Virus record (IMG/VR): IMGVR_UViG_3300049432_000036
Coordinates: 1-59,583 of that record
DNA: 59,583 nucleotides
Strand: one strand, 5' to 3'
From: a virus
Part shown: piece after piece, positions 16,754 to 25,692 of the stretch
How positions within the stretch are numbered: the stretch's first letter is position 1
Layout: the number at the start of each line of letters is the position of its first letter
Translations under genes and position numbers: made by a program
The notes under the pieces: generated by a model
Database searches by the model: none
Seen by the model: the letters and a program-made list of their open reading frames with translations, nothing else
Told to the model about the DNA's origin: nothing

Positions 16754-17495
16754 AGCCTGTCGGCCGTCGTGTGAGCTGTACGGCATGGGGAACGCGCAGA
16801 ACTCGCCGCGCCAGCCGACCAACCCCGACCCGATGAACCGGCCGATGCCGACCTATGCGGATCGAGGACGGCCCGCGCCCTCCCGGCCCGCCCAGGAACT
16901 GTTGGCGGCTGAGCGGTCGATGTCCCAGGCCGCCATGGGCCGGATGCCCGAAGAAGCAGAGCTGTCCAGTATCGCGGCGGGCCGACTCACTCCGCCGCCT
17001 TTGGCCCCGGCCCCGCAGTTGACGGACTCGGACTTTGTTGGCGGCAAGCCGTTGCGAACGGATCACCCGATGCCGCGTTCGAACGCCGACCTCGGCAGAC
17101 GATTGGAGGCCGATGGCCCCAATTACCAGGTTGACCAGTTCGCCGAGAAGCGCGAGGCGGATGACGCGTTGTGGCTGCGAGTCGGCATCAACGCCGATCT
17201 CGTCCCGCCACGAGTGATGGACATGATGCACAACCTGGCCACGGACGCGTTGCCATCGTTCGTTCGTCACAACCTCGAATACCGTGATGCTGACCAGGCG
17301 CTCGGATACCGAGGGCAGTTCGCCGAGATCTCTCATGTCGTGGCGAAGCTGAGGAAGCTCGTGTGGGATGATCAGTATGGTGTGACGTTCGAACACGTCG
17401 CATCTGATGAGGTGCGCAAGGAACTCAAGGCGCTCATCGGGCATGCACTGTTGGCGCTCGACCTACTGAAGGCAGGTAACAAGAATGGAAAGTGA
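16725..17495 (+). CDS. Hypothetical protein with conserved C-terminal helical domain
   Basis: 256 aa. The first about 120 residues are Pro/Gly/Arg-rich and probably disordered, with two cysteines near the start. Residues about 135-250 form a helical domain (FAEISHVVAKLRKLVW, then ELKALIGHALLALDLL) that resembles the helices of small phage nucleotide-metabolism proteins; this is a weak resemblance. Overlaps the HAD gene by 29 bases and the SDR gene by 11. Confidence 0.65.
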   Translation: MSSHNHGFGEACRPSCELYGMGNAQNSPRQPTNPDPMNRPMPTYADRGRPAPSRPAQELLAAERSMSQAAMGRMPEEAELSSIAAGRLTPPPLAPAPQLTDSDFVGGKPLRTDHPMPRSNADLGRRLEADGPNYQVDQFAEKREADDALWLRVGINADLVPPRVMDMMHNLATDALPSFVRHNLEYRDADQALGYRGQFAEISHVVAKLRKLVWDDQYGVTFEHVASDEVRKELKALIGHALLALDLLKAGNKNGK

Positions 17496-18231
17496 ACTAG
17501 AACTGAAGCGACCCCTCTGGGTGATTGGGGCCAAGGGCGGCAATCTCGGAGGGATGGTCGCGAAGGTCGCGAGTGACGACTGGTACTACAAGGAGATCAT
17601 CGTCACCGATACGGAGGTTGACGTTTGCAACCAGGAGAAGTTGGTACGGTTCGTCGCTGAGATCAGGAAGAGCTCACCGGAGACCGGCATCGACATCGCC
17701 TATTGCGCAGGCGTCAACATCCTGGATGCGATCATGGACGTGGACGAGGTGAACCTGTACCAAACGTTCAACGTCAACGTCATGGGGTTCATTCGAGTGA
17801 TGCAGGCGCTGGAGCGCGTGTACTACCCCGGCGACGAGCTTCCGATGATGACGAGGCAGACGCGCTCTAACGTGGTTGCTGTAGCTTCGGATGCCGCCCG
17901 GGTACCGATGCGCCGATCGATCACGTACTGCGCCAGCAAGGCCGCTCTCGTCCAAGCCGTGCGGGTCGCGGCGAGGGAGTTGGCCCCGTTCATCCGCGTC
18001 AACTCCGTCTCGCCGGGGATCATCGATGAGACCCCGATGACGGACACCATCGACCGCGAGGTCATGCGGCAGCGCTCGTGGACTCGGGATCAGCAGCTCG
18101 ATTACGAGCGCTCATCAATCCCGATGGGTCGGCGCGGACACAAAGGCGAGGTCGCCGACCTCATCCTGCACACCCTGCTCGGGCCGGTCTACATGACCGG
18201 CTCCAACATCGAGATCAACGGAGGCAAGTGA
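17485..18231 (+). CDS. Short-chain dehydrogenase/reductase (SDR)
   Basis: 248 aa. SDR hallmarks: CAGVN near residue 75 (NAG motif), a catalytic Ser region VVAVASDA near 130-138, YCASK (Y..xK) near 149-153, and PG near 173. The N-terminal TGxxxGIG is replaced by GAKGGNLGG, still plausible for NAD(P) binding. Ends with MTGSNIEINGG, typical of the family. Substrate unknown. It lies between the HAD and VOC genes with overlapping frames, so these enzymes are probably co-expressed. Such metabolic SDRs are uncommon in phages of this size. Confidence 0.88.
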   Translation: MESELELKRPLWVIGAKGGNLGGMVAKVASDDWYYKEIIVTDTEVDVCNQEKLVRFVAEIRKSSPETGIDIAYCAGVNILDAIMDVDEVNLYQTFNVNVMGFIRVMQALERVYYPGDELPMMTRQTRSNVVAVASDAARVPMRRSITYCASKAALVQAVRVAARELAPFIRVNSVSPGIIDETPMTDTIDREVMRQRSWTRDQQLDYERSSIPMGRRGHKGEVADLILHTLLGPVYMTGSNIEINGGK

Positions 18232-18233
18232 AC

Positions 18234-18725
18234 ATGCGTGGCATCAGCTTCGACGTACCGCTGGCGGGAAACATCAAGATCGACCAGCTGGCGTTCTGTG
18301 CCTGGGACGACGCCGACGAGGAGTTCATCAAGGACTTCCTGGGACTCCGGCACCGCAACTGGATCGAGGACACCGTGACGGCGCGCGGGCAGGTCGGCGC
18401 GCTGGACGACGTGACCAACGTCGCCAAGCTGCTCTTCAACTACGATCTCGACCACGAGATCGAGATCCTGCGGTACATCGAGGGGCCGAACTACCTGACC
18501 CTGGCGGACGTGCCCGGCGGCCGGATGTGCCACATCGGTTCCCATTTCATCGGCGATGGTCTCGTGCCCCGGGTCGATGCGCAGATCATCCAGCAGCTCG
18601 TGACCCAGGAGCATTCCAACCCGTTCCAGGCGGAGCACAAGCGCCACTACCGCTACACCATCTACAACACCTACCAGAAGCTGGGGATGTTCTTCAAGAT
18701 TATCGAGCGGTTGGACAATGCCTGA
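18234..18725 (+). CDS. VOC-fold (glyoxalase-like) protein
   Basis: 163 aa. The start (IKIDQLAFCAWDDADEEF) and HEIEILRYIEG followed by CHIGSHF fit the vicinal-oxygen-chelate fold, in which His and Glu residues bind a divalent metal. Possible activity: lyase, isomerase or dioxygenase, or ligand sequestration; no substrate can be named. GGAGG upstream; overlaps the next gene by 8 bases. Confidence 0.65.
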   Translation: MRGISFDVPLAGNIKIDQLAFCAWDDADEEFIKDFLGLRHRNWIEDTVTARGQVGALDDVTNVAKLLFNYDLDHEIEILRYIEGPNYLTLADVPGGRMCHIGSHFIGDGLVPRVDAQIIQQLVTQEHSNPFQAEHKRHYRYTIYNTYQKLGMFFKIIERLDNA

Positions 18726-19020
18726 CATCCCGGGCAAGCTGCGCGAAGCGGCCGGGGTCTTCGAGGCCCGCAATGAGGTCTACCAGGACGCCTACAAGAT
18801 CGTGGGCAAGGTACTGGAGGACCTGTTCCCGAACGGCATGAAGCTTGTGTCGGAAGAGGACCACACGAGGTATCACCTCCTGGCCCTCATCATCGTGAAG
18901 CTGACTCGCTACTCGGCGAACTGGCAGACCGGTCACAAGGAGTCGATGGACGACCTCATCGTGTACGGAGCGATGCTGGCGGCGATCGATGACGAGATGC
19001 CGAAGCTCCCGGAGTTCTGA
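18718..19020 (+). CDS. DUF6378-like protein
   Basis: 100 aa. Helical, with the pattern LTRYSANW..GH..SMDDL.VYGAMLAA characteristic of DUF6378 in phages. Function unknown. The stop overlaps the next ATG (TGATG). Confidence 0.75.
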   Translation: MPDIPGKLREAAGVFEARNEVYQDAYKIVGKVLEDLFPNGMKLVSEEDHTRYHLLALIIVKLTRYSANWQTGHKESMDDLIVYGAMLAAIDDEMPKLPEF

Positions 19021-19190
19021 TGGAACTGATCGTGAAACCCAGCGGCGACAACAAGTTCATTACTGTCGCTGAACTGTTGGAACTCGCCGACGCTTGCCGT
19101 CATCAGGAGATTGACCCGAAGCGCATTGTCTGCGCCGACGGCCCGATCAGCCTGCGCAACGAGCTTCGCGGCCTGAGGATCAAGAGGTAA
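19020..19190 (+). CDS. Small hypothetical protein
   Basis: 56 aa, starting at the ATG that overlaps the previous stop. The sequence ITVAELLELADACRHQEIDP is a clear amphipathic helix, so it could be a small adaptor. Ends 2 bases before the polymerase start. Confidence 0.6.
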   Translation: MELIVKPSGDNKFITVAELLELADACRHQEIDPKRIVCADGPISLRNELRGLRIKR

Positions 19191-19192
19191 AC

Positions 19193-22100
19193 ATGGAGTA
19201 TGTATCCCTTCACCATCACAGCACTTACAGCTACATGGACGGCTTCGGGCCGGTCAAGGATCACGTCGAACGCGCGGCGGAACTAGAGATGAACGCTCTG
19301 GCCCTCACCGAGCACGGCAACGTCTCCTCTCATGTACAGCTGGAGAAAGAGAGCAACAGGCTAGGTATCAAGCCGATCTTCGGGCTGGAGGCTTACTGCG
19401 CGCCGTCGAACATGAAGGAGCAGAAGAACCGGCGGAAGTGGCACTTGACCCTGTTGGCTGAGACGGATGAGGGATACCGCAACCTCATGAGGCTTGTCAC
19501 CAAGTCGTGGGCGGAGGGCTTCTACCAGTGGCCCACCGTCCACGGCGAGTGGCTGAGGGAGCACAGCGAAGGGATCATCGCCCTGTCCGGCTGCGCAGAC
19601 TCTCATCTGTCTTGTACGTTGCTCGGCGGCAAGGGCCGCGAGACGGGCGACGAGCGGGAAGCCCTTGCTGTTATGAGGAATTACAAGAGGATCTTCGGTG
19701 ATAGGTACTATGTCGAGGTCCAGATGTTCCCCGAGTTGGAGCGGACGCGGAAGCTCAACCCTTGGTTTGCAAATGCTGCGGCCAAGCTCGGCGTGAAGAT
19801 CGTCGCGACCGCAGACTGCCACTACCCGTTGCCCGATGACAACAAGATGCAAACTATCCTTCACACGGCCGGGCGCGGACTTGGCACCGTGGACACGGCG
19901 GAGTCACAGTGGGAGTACAACATCCGGCTGTGCCCGCCGTCCTCGGACCGCGTTGTCATGGATCGCCTGCGGGCTACCGGCCTGACTAGGTCACAAGCCT
20001 CCCAAGCCCTCCATACAACGGCGGAGATCGCTAGCCGTTGCAGCGTTGAGCTTCCGAAGATGGATATGTTGAAGTTCCCTTTGCCTCGTGGGGTGAAGGA
20101 CAAGACTGAGCTGATCTGGTCTTGGCTTCGGGAAGGCTGGAAGTTCCGCTGGCAGACTGATGCCTACCTTCGAGAGCACAAGAAGGAGGCTGTAGAGCGG
20201 ATCAAGTACGAGATGGAAATGATCATCATGAAGGACTATGTTGATTACTTCCTCATGCTCTCGGATGCTGTGCGCTGGTGCAAGGAGAAGGCAGACCCGG
20301 TCGCCGTCGGCCCGGCCCGTGGGTCGGCCGCAGCGTCGTTGGTTTGCTACATTCTGCGCATCACGGAGATCAACCCGCTTCCTTTCCCCAACATGCTGTT
20401 CGAGCGGTTCATCGACATCAACCGAACCGACCTTCCTGACGTCGACCTGGACTTCGATGACGAGAACCGTTGGCAGCTCGTAGAGCACTTGACCGACTTG
20501 TACGGCGCGGACCACGTCGCCAACATCGGTACCTACACGAAGTACCGGGGCAAGAACTCCTTGGAGGATGTGGCACGTGCACATGACATCCCCGTTTGGG
20601 AGATCCAGCCGGTGAAGGATCTGATGATTGAGAGATCGGGCGGTGACTCCCGGCTGGACTCTTCGATCGAGGACACCGTGGACATGTTCCCGGCTGCGCG
20701 GGCCGTCTTCGACAAGCACCCCGAGTTGGAGTATGCGCTTCGGCTTGAGGGCAACATGAAGGCGTCTTCGGTCCACGCGGCCGGACTCGTGATCAGCAAC
20801 GACCCCATCACCGAGAACGTCGCGATGTATGAGCGGAAGGACAAGCACGGGAACTCGCGACGTGTGGTGAGCGTGGACAAGTATGACGCGGAGTACTTGG
20901 GCATGCTGAAGGCCGACTTCCTTGGACTCACCACCATGGGGATGGTAGCTCGTGCCATCAAGCAGATTGGGATGCCCCTCAACGACCTGTACCACCTGCC
21001 GTTCACGGATGAGAAGGTGCTGGAGGCGTTCCGCGAGAACGACGTGGTTGGCATCTTCCAGTTTGGCGGAGGTGCTACCAAGATTGTCAACGGAGATGTG
21101 AAACCGGACAACTTCCTGGAGCTGTGCGATATCAACGCGCTCTCCCGGCCGGGGCCGCTTCACTCGGGCAGCACCTCCGACTACATCGACATCAAGCATG
21201 GGCGGAAGAAGGCGGAGAGCTTCCACCCGATGATCGATGAGATCACGAAGCACACTTATTCCACAATCATCTACCAGGAACAGATCCTCAGAATCATCAA
21301 GGAGATGGGTGGTCTTCCCTGGACGCACGTCCAGGAGATCCGGCGCATCATCTCCCTCAAACGAGGGGTCGGCGCGTTCCAGCAACGGTTCGAGCAGTTC
21401 GTTGAAGGGGCGAAGGAGCACGGCGTTGACCGCACTCTCGCAGACCGCATCTGGAAGCGGTTGGTAACGGCTGGACAGTACGCCTTCAACCAGTCGCACT
21501 GTGTGAGCTATTCGGCCTTGGCCTACTGGCAGATGTACCTCAAGGTCTACCACCCGCAGGCGTTCTACGCAGCTTGTCTCGTGAAGTTCGACAAGATCCA
21601 GTACAAGCTGATGCGGGACGCTATGAGCCACGGGCTGGCGATCAAGCCGCCGGGTCTCAACACTGCGCACGTCGACTGGTACAGCGACGGCGATGTCATT
21701 CGCGCAGGATACAAGCAGATTCCCGGCGTCGGCTACAAGATGGCCGAAGCAATCATCGAGGAACGGGAGACCAACGGGCCGTTTGAGAACTGGGAAGATC
21801 TCATCAGGGTAAAGGGGATTGGCGAGAAGACCGCGCCGAAATACGCCCACTGGGCTGCACACGAAGACCCGTTCGGTATCCACCGCGTGGACCTCGTGTT
21901 GGAGCGGGTGCGGAAGGCGATCACGTCCGGCCGACTGATGGACCAGGACATGAAGGGTCGTATGATCCCGCTGCCCACGCCAAACTTCCGAGGTGCGGAG
22001 ATACCCACAGATCAAGGTGATGTAGCCGTCACCTACATCGGCATCCCGCAGAAGCGGAACCCGCAGGATGTCATCGAGGATGAGCGGGCGCGTACGGGTA

Positions 22101-22387
22101 AGAGCATGGCTGAGGTAACCGCCGAGATCAAGCGGCCGGACCTCTCGAAGAAGATGACCGTTGAGTGCTTCGACGACACGGATGTCTTGGTATATGTGAG
22201 GTTTGGCCGGTATGACTTCCCGCGCTTCGAGAAGGCGTTGTGGAATATGCGACTCAACCACGACGTGTTGATCGTGAAGGGCATGAAGCGGAAGGGCTTC
22301 GGTACCGGCATCCATGTCAAGGCGGCGTGGTGTATCGACCCGGATGACCTGTTAGAAGAGGAAGACGGCGAGGAGGATGAGTCATAG
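19193..22387 (+). CDS. dnaE: DNA polymerase III alpha subunit (DnaE-type)
   Basis: 1064 aa. PHP domain (residues 1 to about 280) with metal ligands in HHHS, TEHGN (Glu replaces the usual Asp) and ATADCHY. Palm: GPARGSAAAS near 372-381 and PDVDLDFDD near 414-422 hold the catalytic aspartates. Fingers: SVHAAGLVIS, IYQEQI, FNQSHCVSY. A helix-hairpin-helix (IPGVGYKMAEAI) near 842 binds duplex DNA. About 100 aa shorter than bacterial DnaE, with loss at the C-terminus, where clamp/tau contacts usually lie. C-family replicase; probably works with the phage primase-helicase and may borrow the host clamp. Confidence 0.96.
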   Translation: MEYVSLHHHSTYSYMDGFGPVKDHVERAAELEMNALALTEHGNVSSHVQLEKESNRLGIKPIFGLEAYCAPSNMKEQKNRRKWHLTLLAETDEGYRNLMRLVTKSWAEGFYQWPTVHGEWLREHSEGIIALSGCADSHLSCTLLGGKGRETGDEREALAVMRNYKRIFGDRYYVEVQMFPELERTRKLNPWFANAAAKLGVKIVATADCHYPLPDDNKMQTILHTAGRGLGTVDTAESQWEYNIRLCPPSSDRVVMDRLRATGLTRSQASQALHTTAEIASRCSVELPKMDMLKFPLPRGVKDKTELIWSWLREGWKFRWQTDAYLREHKKEAVERIKYEMEMIIMKDYVDYFLMLSDAVRWCKEKADPVAVGPARGSAAASLVCYILRITEINPLPFPNMLFERFIDINRTDLPDVDLDFDDENRWQLVEHLTDLYGADHVANIGTYTKYRGKNSLEDVARAHDIPVWEIQPVKDLMIERSGGDSRLDSSIEDTVDMFPAARAVFDKHPELEYALRLEGNMKASSVHAAGLVISNDPITENVAMYERKDKHGNSRRVVSVDKYDAEYLGMLKADFLGLTTMGMVARAIKQIGMPLNDLYHLPFTDEKVLEAFRENDVVGIFQFGGGATKIVNGDVKPDNFLELCDINALSRPGPLHSGSTSDYIDIKHGRKKAESFHPMIDEITKHTYSTIIYQEQILRIIKEMGGLPWTHVQEIRRIISLKRGVGAFQQRFEQFVEGAKEHGVDRTLADRIWKRLVTAGQYAFNQSHCVSYSALAYWQMYLKVYHPQAFYAACLVKFDKIQYKLMRDAMSHGLAIKPPGLNTAHVDWYSDGDVIRAGYKQIPGVGYKMAEAIIEERETNGPFENWEDLIRVKGIGEKTAPKYAHWAAHEDPFGIHRVDLVLERVRKAITSGRLMDQDMKGRMIPLPTPNFRGAEIPTDQGDVAVTYIGIPQKRNPQDVIEDERARTGKSMAEVTAEIKRPDLSKKMTVECFDDTDVLVYVRFGRYDFPRFEKALWNMRLNHDVLIVKGMKRKGFGTGIHVKAAWCIDPDDLLEEEDGEEDES

Positions 22388-22544
22388 CTTTCGATGGTGC
22401 CCGGCTTTCACTTGGGGCGCAAGGCGGCACTTGCATAAGTGTTGCATGACGGACCAACACAAGTTCCGTGGATTGATGATGCACTTCTGCGAGTGCGGGC
22501 ACGCATGGGAGGCGAAGATATGGGATGGATTATCTGGGGAGTAA
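22377..22544 (+). CDS. Small Cys/His protein
   Basis: 55 aa. RHLHKCC, then HFCECGHAW, gives a Cys/His array typical of small zinc-binding phage proteins. Starts inside the end of the polymerase gene. The ATG at 22446 is an alternative start but would lose half the metal site. Confidence 0.55.
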   Translation: MSHSFRWCPAFTWGARRHLHKCCMTDQHKFRGLMMHFCECGHAWEAKIWDGLSGE

Positions 22545-22792
22545 CCCTCTGGGGCTTTATATGCTTCGGACTTGGGATGCTGCTCGGCGCATACGTAACC
22601 AGAGAACATCGAGCGATGAGGAGTTACTGGGATGGCCCTTGGCAGCAATCGGGACAAGCAACCGACTCGGGTGGCGGAGATCCTGCTGAACGCGCAGGCT
22701 CTGGACGACCGGCGCCAGGTACAGATCAACCGGCAGATCCGGATCATCAACCGGCTCGTGGAGGAGAACACGGCCCTGCGGAACGGACTTGA
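22520..22792 (+). CDS. Small membrane protein overlapping the next gene
   Basis: 90 aa. One transmembrane helix at residues 2-27. The part after about residue 45 is Gly/Pro/Asp-rich and overlaps the next gene by 161 bases, so its C-terminus looks like low-constraint sequence; GGGAGG upstream supports the start. Confidence 0.5.
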   Translation: MGWIIWGVTLWGFICFGLGMLLGAYVTREHRAMRSYWDGPWQQSGQATDSGGGDPAERAGSGRPAPGTDQPADPDHQPARGGEHGPAERT

Positions 22793-22928
22793 GTCGATTC
22801 GCAACGACGAAGACCAGGAGATGACCGCCGTCGAAGCTGCGGTCGCCACCCTGGCTGGGGCAAACAACATCACCGAACGCTGGCACCGCGAAGACGCGGA
22901 GTGGGAAAAGGAGCAGGAGAAGAAATGA
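22632..22928 (+). CDS. Coiled-coil hypothetical protein
   Basis: 98 aa, mostly helical; VQINRQIRIINRLVEENTALRNG... fits a heptad coiled coil. GAGGAG upstream of ATG. The stop overlaps the MazG start (ATGA). Confidence 0.7.
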   Translation: MALGSNRDKQPTRVAEILLNAQALDDRRQVQINRQIRIINRLVEENTALRNGLESIRNDEDQEMTAVEAAVATLAGANNITERWHREDAEWEKEQEKK

Positions 22929-23614
22929 CCGAACCGAGCATCACCGGAATGGCAGCACAAGACGGCGGGACCGAACTGCTGAAGTACATGGGAACGGACG
23001 CGCAGCGTTGGGCTCAGGCGTTCATGAAGGTCGTGGCCGATCGGCCCGCGCCGGAGATCGATGAGGGCTTCATGATCGGCTGGTTCGCGAATGCGATCGA
23101 GACCGGCCGGTCCGCAGCCATGAGTAGTTCGGAGTACGTCACCAGCATCAACGAGTTCGCCCTCAAGGCCAACGAGACCGCCCACAAGAAGGGCTGGTGG
23201 AGCAACGCCAGGCAGTTCGACGGCGTACTGATGCTCATCGTCTCGGAAGCCAGTGAAGCCCTGGAGGAGTGGAGAAACAACCACAAGGAGGACGAAGGCT
23301 ACTGGAGCCTGCCGAAGTACCGGCCAGCGATCGAAGCCCTCCCTGAGGGACTGCGTGAGACCGCAGCCACGATCGAAGAGATGCCTGATGATGGAATCGA
23401 CATCGTGGATGAGAACTTCAATCAGGACGAGATCCAGGCTCTCGCCATGGAGGGCTTCCTGAAGCCTGAGGGTATCCCGTCCGAGCTGGCTGACATCGTG
23501 ATCCGCGTCATGGATTGCGCGGTGGAGTACGGCATCGACCTCGAAGACGAGATCACCCTCAAGATGGCCTACAACGCCACCCGGCCGCACAAGCACGGAG
23601 GCAAGCGCTCGTGA
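22925..23614 (+). CDS. MazG-like NTP pyrophosphohydrolase
   Basis: 229 aa. SEASEALEEWR near residue 102-112 and ELADIVIRVMD near 187-197 give the ExxE...ExxD metal-binding helices of all-alpha NTP pyrophosphatases (MazG/dUTPase-2 type). There is an insert of about 70 residues between the two motifs. Likely cleaves (d)NTPs or lowers ppGpp, keeping nucleotide pools suitable for phage DNA synthesis. ATG at 22925 follows AGGAGAAGAA. Confidence 0.8.
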   Translation: MTEPSITGMAAQDGGTELLKYMGTDAQRWAQAFMKVVADRPAPEIDEGFMIGWFANAIETGRSAAMSSSEYVTSINEFALKANETAHKKGWWSNARQFDGVLMLIVSEASEALEEWRNNHKEDEGYWSLPKYRPAIEALPEGLRETAATIEEMPDDGIDIVDENFNQDEIQALAMEGFLKPEGIPSELADIVIRVMDCAVEYGIDLEDEITLKMAYNATRPHKHGGKRS

Positions 23615-23736
23615 GCCGATGGTGCACCAGAAACCACAGGATACATGGGCTGTTGCACTACACCAGCATCCGGACTCGCTTGATCCTGGAAGCGAGTCAC
23701 CTATCAACGTACGCTTGCAGGTTGAGGAACCGATGA
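23611..23736 (+). CDS. Possible small basic protein
   Basis: 41 aa from a GTG overlapping the MazG stop (GTGA) and ending in an ATGA overlap with the next start. Both junctions mimic real coupled genes here, but the protein has no recognisable feature beyond being basic. The alternative is that the next gene starts at ATG 23619 with 38 extra residues. Confidence 0.3.
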   Translation: MSRWCTRNHRIHGLLHYTSIRTRLILEASHLSTYACRLRNR

Positions 23737-24218
23737 CACTTCGTATCTACATCGCCGGGCCGATCATGGCGCCAGGCGCGGACGGCTTCCTGCCGACAAG
23801 GGCGGAAATCGAAGGCCGCAAGAAGAAGTTTTATGAGGTATACAACAGGATTCGGGAGAGCGTCGGCAACGACAACGTCGTGGTCAACCCGCTCGACATC
23901 CCGGCCTGCGGCGGTGTGCCAACGAACCCGTATCTCCACGCGGGATTGCCACAGTGTCCGTCAACCGAGATGGGCGGCGTCGAACACTCGTGGCAGTGTT
24001 TCCTCAGGTACGACCTGGAGAAGATGGTCATGTGCGATGAGCTCGTCATGCTCCCGGGCTGGGAAGGGTCGCCGGGAGCCTCAGTCGAACACAAGGTGGC
24101 GAAGATGCTCGGACTGGAGATCAACTTCTGGTGCGACGTCCACAACATCTCCCACCCCGAAGACGGTTTCAACCCTGCATGCGAAGGAGTGACGAATGTC
24201 AACCGTATTCATCCCTGA
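23733..24218 (+). CDS. Nucleoside 2-deoxyribosyltransferase-like protein (DUF4406-type)
   Basis: 161 aa. Starts IYIAGPIM, the phosphate-binding strand-loop of the deoxyribosyltransferase fold, and has the second signature W.GSPGASVEH (about residues 109-119). Cysteines cluster near 50-72. Family knowledge: transfers or cleaves deoxyribose-base bonds, or acts as a nucleotide hydrolase. Sits between MazG and ThyX, which supports a nucleotide-pool role. GAGGAA precedes the chosen ATG. Confidence 0.75.
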   Translation: MTLRIYIAGPIMAPGADGFLPTRAEIEGRKKKFYEVYNRIRESVGNDNVVVNPLDIPACGGVPTNPYLHAGLPQCPSTEMGGVEHSWQCFLRYDLEKMVMCDELVMLPGWEGSPGASVEHKVAKMLGLEINFWCDVHNISHPEDGFNPACEGVTNVNRIHP

Positions 24219-25224
24219 GTGGCTCGTGACCCGGCGCGAGACGGACGACGGGCACCTGTTCCCGGCGGCCAGCCGACTCGACAGCGACACGACGGAGCAC
24301 GACGTTCTCACCAGGGATGTGGCGTTCAACCGTCACTCCATGAACGACGGGCACCACATCTCGCCGTACGACAACAACACGGTCCAGGTCGGCTCCGACA
24401 ACATCGAGGCGGCGCTGGTACAGGGGATCGATGAGGCGAACTTCAAGCGCGTCCTGTCGGCCGCGACGCGGGCCACGATCGGTATCGACATCACGCCGGA
24501 ATGGGAGGTGTGTGATTACAACTGGGATCTGGTGACCGAATGCAAGAAGGGCCACACGGATCACCGAGCCGACACGGTGCGCAGCCGACGCATGGGGTTG
24601 CGTGATCCGCTGGAGCCGGAGAAGGACTGGGAGGAGATGTTGAAGGGCGGTCTCCAGACGGCGCTAGAGTCGCAGACCATTGTGTTCGCGGTCACTGGGG
24701 TGTCGCGGACTTGTACGCATCAGCTCGTCCGCTCCCGGCGCGCAGCCTTCCACCAGCAGTCCCAGCGAGCTTCGTTCATGGGCGACCACCCCGAGATGCG
24801 GATGCCGGAGAGCGTGTGGCGGAAGCCGGACGTACGGCTGAAGTGGATCGAGGCGATCATGAAGTCGCACGAGGCGTATCGGGCTGCATGCGAGGCCGAT
24901 GTGGCATATCAGGACGCCCGGTTCATCTTGCCGGAGGGTACGACCAACTTCATCATGCTGGAGTACCCTGTGCGCGAGTTCCTGAACGTGTACGCCTACC
25001 GCGCCTGTCACATGTTCCAGTGGGAGATCGCTGCGGTCATGCGGGAGTGCCGGGAGGCGCTGCTGAAGGCACACCCGTGGTTGGAGCCGTACGTGAAGAT
25101 CACGTGTGAGAAGACCGGCGTGTGCGAGTTCCAGGGCTGGGAGAAGGTCGAAGGGCAGTGCACGCTGCCCATGGCGAAGGAAGACAACCGGCGGTTCAAG
25201 CCGGTTCATCACCGGATCGGATAG
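24196..25224 (+). CDS. thyX: ThyX-like flavin-dependent thymidylate synthase
   Basis: 342 aa, longer than the usual about 250. The core from about residue 155 has CTHQLVRSRRAAFHQQSQR, which aligns with the ThyX signature RHRx7S except that the central His is Ser. EYPVREFLNVYAYRACHMFQWEI matches the C-terminal ThyX helix with the dUMP-binding Arg. The N-terminal about 130 residues are extra or very divergent. Expected activity: dUMP to dTMP with FAD, NADPH and methylene-THF; the altered motif may change the reaction. GAAGGAG upstream. Confidence 0.85.
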   Translation: MSTVFIPEWLVTRRETDDGHLFPAASRLDSDTTEHDVLTRDVAFNRHSMNDGHHISPYDNNTVQVGSDNIEAALVQGIDEANFKRVLSAATRATIGIDITPEWEVCDYNWDLVTECKKGHTDHRADTVRSRRMGLRDPLEPEKDWEEMLKGGLQTALESQTIVFAVTGVSRTCTHQLVRSRRAAFHQQSQRASFMGDHPEMRMPESVWRKPDVRLKWIEAIMKSHEAYRAACEADVAYQDARFILPEGTTNFIMLEYPVREFLNVYAYRACHMFQWEIAAVMRECREALLKAHPWLEPYVKITCEKTGVCEFQGWEKVEGQCTLPMAKEDNRRFKPVHHRIG

Positions 25225-25281
25225 TTGAAGTTCGGCGGTGCGTCGGCTCCGGTCGGCGCACCCACCACCTTGGAGATGTTC

Positions 25282-25692
25282 ATGCCCGAACCAAAGGAGA
25301 TCGATCCGAAGCTGCTGGATCGGATCAACGTTGCTATCCACGAGTCCCTGATGCAAATGGTCAGGGTCATGGTACAAACCGGCTTCAAGCCCGCGTCTGC
25401 GATCAGCCTCGTGCGCGAGCGCCTGGACAACATCGAGTCACTCATCAAGGAGGAAGAACGTGGTACGTCTGCTGATGTTTCTCTACTGCTTGCTGGTGGC
25501 AAGCGAAAGCTCAGCGCCGAAGAAGTCAAGGCGCGTCTGGCCGTGGTCCGGCCGCCGGAAGGCGGACCCGGTGAAGGACTTCCTGGCGCTGCGGGAGAGC
25601 CGGGCGCACCAGTTGGCCCTGGAGGCAGGGTCAAGAGCGCTGGTGAAAGCGTCCACCCAGACGACATCGAAGTCTGTGAAGGGCACGGCTGA
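25282..25692 (+). CDS. Hypothetical protein, C-terminus overlaps next gene
   Basis: 136 aa from ATG 25282, chosen for GGAG 6 bases upstream (TTG 25225 and ATG 25276 are alternatives). The first 60 residues are helical and well coded. From 25460 onwards the frame shares DNA with the next gene for 233 bases and becomes Gly/Pro-rich, so the tail may be weakly constrained. Confidence 0.6.
   Translation: MPEPKEIDPKLLDRINVAIHESLMQMVRVMVQTGFKPASAISLVRERLDNIESLIKEEERGTSADVSLLLAGGKRKLSAEEVKARLAVVRPPEGGPGEGLPGAAGEPGAPVGPGGRVKSAGESVHPDDIEVCEGHG

Noticed and set aside
19991-22315. 774-codon minus-strand ORF opposite the polymerase
   Set aside because: Complement of DnaE codons in a GC-rich gene; no domain features.
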